Of a stretch of 64,000 bases of DNA, positions 61,925 to 64,000 are shown one piece after another (the first letter of the stretch is position 1; each line of letters begins with the position of its first letter). Both the position numbers and the translations under genes were made by a program. Source of the stretch: Candidatus Bathyarchaeota archaeon (GTDB lineage: Archaea; Thermoproteota; Bathyarchaeia; Bathyarchaeales; Bathycorpusculaceae); NCBI GenBank assembly GCA_003164295.1, contig PLTA01000034.1:62001-126000 (forward strand). Direction: 5' to 3'. Below the pieces are notes generated by a model. The model was not told where the DNA came from, did not search any database, and saw nothing but the letters and a program-made list of their open reading frames with translations.

Positions 61925-62194
61925 TTACTTGTTTTTAGGCCGATAGGTTTTCCCTTTGTACTCTTTAGAAATTATCATGGTGGAAGTAACCAGTACGTTC
62001 GGAACCGTTCTTATTTTATCTGAAACGAAGTCTTGGAGCTTTTCCAAATCGATTATCGTTACCCTTGCTATAACATCATATTCGCCGAAAACCACATCTG
62101 CCTGCATAACTTCTTCAAACTCAATCATTTTTTCTGCAACTTCTCGTTCAGTTCCTGAAGAAACCTTAAAAAGAACATAGGCTAAAACTGTCAT
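61925..62194 (-). CDS. Stand-alone Lrp/AsnC ligand-binding (RAM) domain protein 2
   Basis: An 89-residue RAM-domain protein: LAYVLFKVSSGTEREVAEKM, VVFGEYDVIARVTIIDLEKLQDFV and VLVTSTMIISKEY make the alpha/beta fold. It has no helix-turn-helix. A short basic tail (KGKTYRPKNK) ends it. ATG at 62194. It lies upstream of the NAD(P)HX repair gene on the same strand with a gap of 88 bases, so co-transcription is possible. It is distinct in sequence from the other RAM protein at 57884-58186. Confidence 0.88.
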   Translation of the reverse strand: MTVLAYVLFKVSSGTEREVAEKMIEFEEVMQADVVFGEYDVIARVTIIDLEKLQDFVSDKIRTVPNVLVTSTMIISKEYKGKTYRPKNK

Positions 62195-62335
62195 CAGTTC
62201 ACCATTCTATTAAAGCTCATAAAACCTTAATTACTTTTCCATTAAAATATGTCTTCAAAAAGTTTATTCGATAGTATCTACTTATTTTATATTAATTCCG
62301 AACATTTTTAAAAAAATATACATTAGGTGTTTTGT

Positions 62336-63064
62336 TTGAAAAAAAACTATGATATAACAAATTCTGATGCTCTATTAATAACCGATATGCAAAAAGATTT
62401 TCTGTCTGGGGGCGCCTTGCCTGTTGAAGGCGGCGACGAACTTATACCCGTTTTAAATGGGTACATAAAGCGTTTTGAAGATGCAAAGGCACATATCTTT
62501 GCATCTAGAGATTGGCACCCACAAAATCATATTTCATTCAAAGCTCAAGGTGGTCCATGGCCTCCTCATTGCGTTCAGAATACAGAAGGCGCGAAGTTTA
62601 GTCTCGATCTTAAATTGCCTGATCATATTGTGGTTATTTCTAAAGCAACCAATCCGGAGCATGAAAGTTACTCGGTTTTTGATGGAACTAGCTTCGCTCA
62701 CGAACTAAAGATGTGTGAAGTAAAACGTCTCTTTATCGGTGGTTTAGCAACAGATTATTGTGTCGTAAACACTGTTTTGGATGCGCGTAAACTAGACTTT
62801 CCGACAGTGGTGCTTACTGACGCGACTTTAGGCATAAATGTGGAACCAGGCGACGTTGATAAGGCATTTGTAACGATGTTTAAAGCTGGAGCCCAACAAG
62901 CTACTAACGATGATTTCCCCGATGCTGTTGACACTTTGCCTATTGAGGAAACTATACCTGATTCGCTGGCAGAAAAAACCTCAGAGCGAGCTGACGAAAA
63001 CAAAAAAGCTCGAATGAGATCGCGAGGACCGACTAGACAGGTTCGAACAGAGCATAAAAGATGA
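62336..63064 (+). CDS. pncA: Nicotinamidase (isochorismatase family)
   Basis: A 242-residue enzyme that deamidates nicotinamide to nicotinate in NAD salvage. ALLITDMQKDFLSGGALPV has the catalytic Asp, SRDWHPQNHISFKAQGGPWPPHC the metal-site Asp and His, VISKATNPEHESYSVFDGT the Lys, and LFIGGLATDYCVVNTVLDA the nucleophilic Cys. The C-terminal 40 residues are a charged, basic extension (ENKKARMRSRGPTRQVR) not usual in the family. TTG at 62336 is chosen because AGGTG lies six bases upstream; an in-frame GTG at 62327 overlaps that site. Confidence 0.93.
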   Translation: MKKNYDITNSDALLITDMQKDFLSGGALPVEGGDELIPVLNGYIKRFEDAKAHIFASRDWHPQNHISFKAQGGPWPPHCVQNTEGAKFSLDLKLPDHIVVISKATNPEHESYSVFDGTSFAHELKMCEVKRLFIGGLATDYCVVNTVLDARKLDFPTVVLTDATLGINVEPGDVDKAFVTMFKAGAQQATNDDFPDAVDTLPIEETIPDSLAEKTSERADENKKARMRSRGPTRQVRTEHKR

Positions 63065-63634
63065 TTTTCTTCGAACTATGACGAAGCTTATATAATCATG
63101 TTTTTTTGGCTTAAAAAAGCTTCCCTCTTTATTACCGCTTAGAAACTGGAAGACGTATAGGGCAACTTTGGCTTTTTATGAAGCTTGTTTCATCAAATTA
63201 TTTTTTCTATTGGCTCTTATGATGCCATTTCAAGCTTTATTTTGGAGCAAATACAGTATTTAGCTAAATCTTTATTGAACTTTTAGGTTTTTTTACTTTA
63301 AGTGCTCTTTTTGCAAAATAAAATGTAATTTAAGCCTATTTGCGCAAGTGAACCGGTAATCGAGATCCTCTTTTCAACTGTTAATTCTTTCTAAATTAAG
63401 TACCGCAGTCGGTAGTTTCAGTCTTTCTTCAAACGAAATTTCTTCGAATGGTAATTTTTTACAATAAATAGTTAAAATAGAATACACCACTTTGTATAAT
63501 TATAACTAAAAGAGTTAAAATAACATGTTGACTGGCTTGCTTTCTCGATTGCGAATATCGAAAAATAGAAACTTTTAAAAAAATTGAAACACTTAACAGA
63601 AAAAAAATACGATACGTGTTTTTTGGTTTTTTTA
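63065..63634. other. AT-rich intergenic region
   Basis: About 570 bases with no protein-like frame. A weak CTTCG/CGAAG hairpin followed by a T-run just after the pncA stop (63068-63108) could terminate it. Several A/T tracts follow. Nothing else is recognisable. Confidence 0.45.
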
Positions 63635-64000
63635 CTATTCACCCATTACTTGAATTATTATAGTTCTTTTTCTTGGATAAACATCAGTTTCCACAAATAG
63701 TAGTGATTGCCACGTTCCGAAGGTAACATTGCCGTCAACTATTGGCAGGGTTTTATCTGGCGGAAAAAGAATTGACCTTAAATGTGAATGGGCATTAGAA
63801 GGATGGTTATATGCTTTATGCTTTGGCGCAAGTTCTTCAAGCAGCATCTTAATGTCTTCCAGGAGGGCATTGTCGTTTTCTGTTAAAATTAAAATACCTG
63901 TTGCATGGGGAGCAAAAATGTGAACTAACCCGTTTTGGATGCTTGTAAGCGAGACTTCTTGCTGAATTTTGTCAGATAAATCGATGAAGTCTATTTCACC
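63635..64000 (-). CDS. YjbQ/UPF0047-family protein, C-terminal part
   Basis: The minus-strand frame is open to the window edge and gives the last 121 residues of a UPF0047 protein. Visible features: IQNGLVHIFAPHATGILILTEND, NAHSHLRSILFPPDKTLPIV and FGTWQSLLFVETD, ending IIIQVMGE at the stop 63635. The conserved His in APHAT and HSHLR and the GTWQ/ETD pieces form the family's metal site. Members can make thiamin phosphate in vitro, but the natural role is unsettled. The start lies beyond the window. Confidence 0.93.
   Translation of the reverse strand, partial: GEIDFIDLSDKIQQEVSLTSIQNGLVHIFAPHATGILILTENDNALLEDIKMLLEELAPKHKAYNHPSNAHSHLRSILFPPDKTLPIVDGNVTFGTWQSLLFVETDVYPRKRTIIIQVMGE

Overview
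The window is AT-rich DNA and looks like a stretch of an uncultivated archaeal chromosome of the TACK type. A Bathyarchaeia-like lineage is my best guess, by inference. The archaeal signs are TATA-like boxes close to start codons, many TTG/GTG starts, archaeal TrmI, Tsr3, MTAP and UbiA proteins, a bacterio-opsin-activator (HTH_10) regulator, DUF996, stand-alone Lrp/AsnC RAM-domain proteins, PEF-type C-terminal sorting tails and candidate C/D box sRNAs. No rRNA and no CRISPR array are visible. Two tRNAs are present: Val-GAC at 32350-32424 (minus) and Ser-UGA at 34852-34936 (plus).

Layout. 1-1972: 3' part of a zinc/manganese ABC importer (binding protein, ATPase, permease; genes overlap by 14 bp each). 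1978-2550: rubrerythrin. 2656-2729: candidate C/D sRNA. 2990-3615: receiver/kinase pseudogene. 3750-10562: three paralogous small winged-helix regulators bracket two units that each pair a regulator with a UbiA prenyltransferase. 10563-13500: decayed DNA with at least two broken genes. 13609-17501: TIGR00027-type methyltransferase, a cobalamin-type radical SAM protein and TrmI. 17640-21171: multi-PAS histidine kinase (one frameshift) with a single-domain response regulator. 21940-27378: Bud32-like kinase protein, divergent PadR pair, DUF996 protein, a second C/D sRNA candidate and small membrane or secreted proteins. 27555-32424: small basic protein, beta-helix surface protein, HTH_10 regulator, membrane metzincin and tRNA-Val. 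32617-34697: a DUF2400-like/nuclease-like fusion and two small metallopeptidases. 34852-39774: tRNA-Ser followed by scattered proviral debris (portal and other broken genes) between two intact PEF-tailed surface proteins. 39893-46150: membrane regulators, glycosyltransferases and surface proteins.

The most striking locus is 46483-55907. An intact cassette of FtsX/MacB-type permease, ATPase with a C-terminal zinc ribbon and HtrA protease (46613-50203) is followed by a BlaI-type repressor and an M56/M48-type membrane peptidase (50295-52205). A second, heavily mutated copy of the permease-ATPase-protease cassette follows (52391-55907). Three sites with exactly the same TACTA-N7-TAGTA geometry lie before the repressor (one) and before the decayed cassette (two). 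They mark a likely BlaI-type operator and suggest an archaeal envelope-stress regulon in which the controlled copy has died.

55908-64000: a three-hairpin element, MTAP plus adenine phosphoribosyltransferase (methylthioadenosine and adenine salvage), two Lrp-type RAM proteins, a macrodomain protein, a LysE-type transporter interrupted by TAG, Tsr3, bifunctional NAD(P)HX repair enzyme, nicotinamidase and the end of a YjbQ/UPF0047 gene. NAD(P)HX repair and nicotinamidase both serve NAD maintenance.

The number of pseudogenes (at least nine clear cases) is unusual for an archaeal window. Some single-base lesions could be assembly errors, but the second cassette, with several stops, frameshifts and a lost start codon, is real decay.
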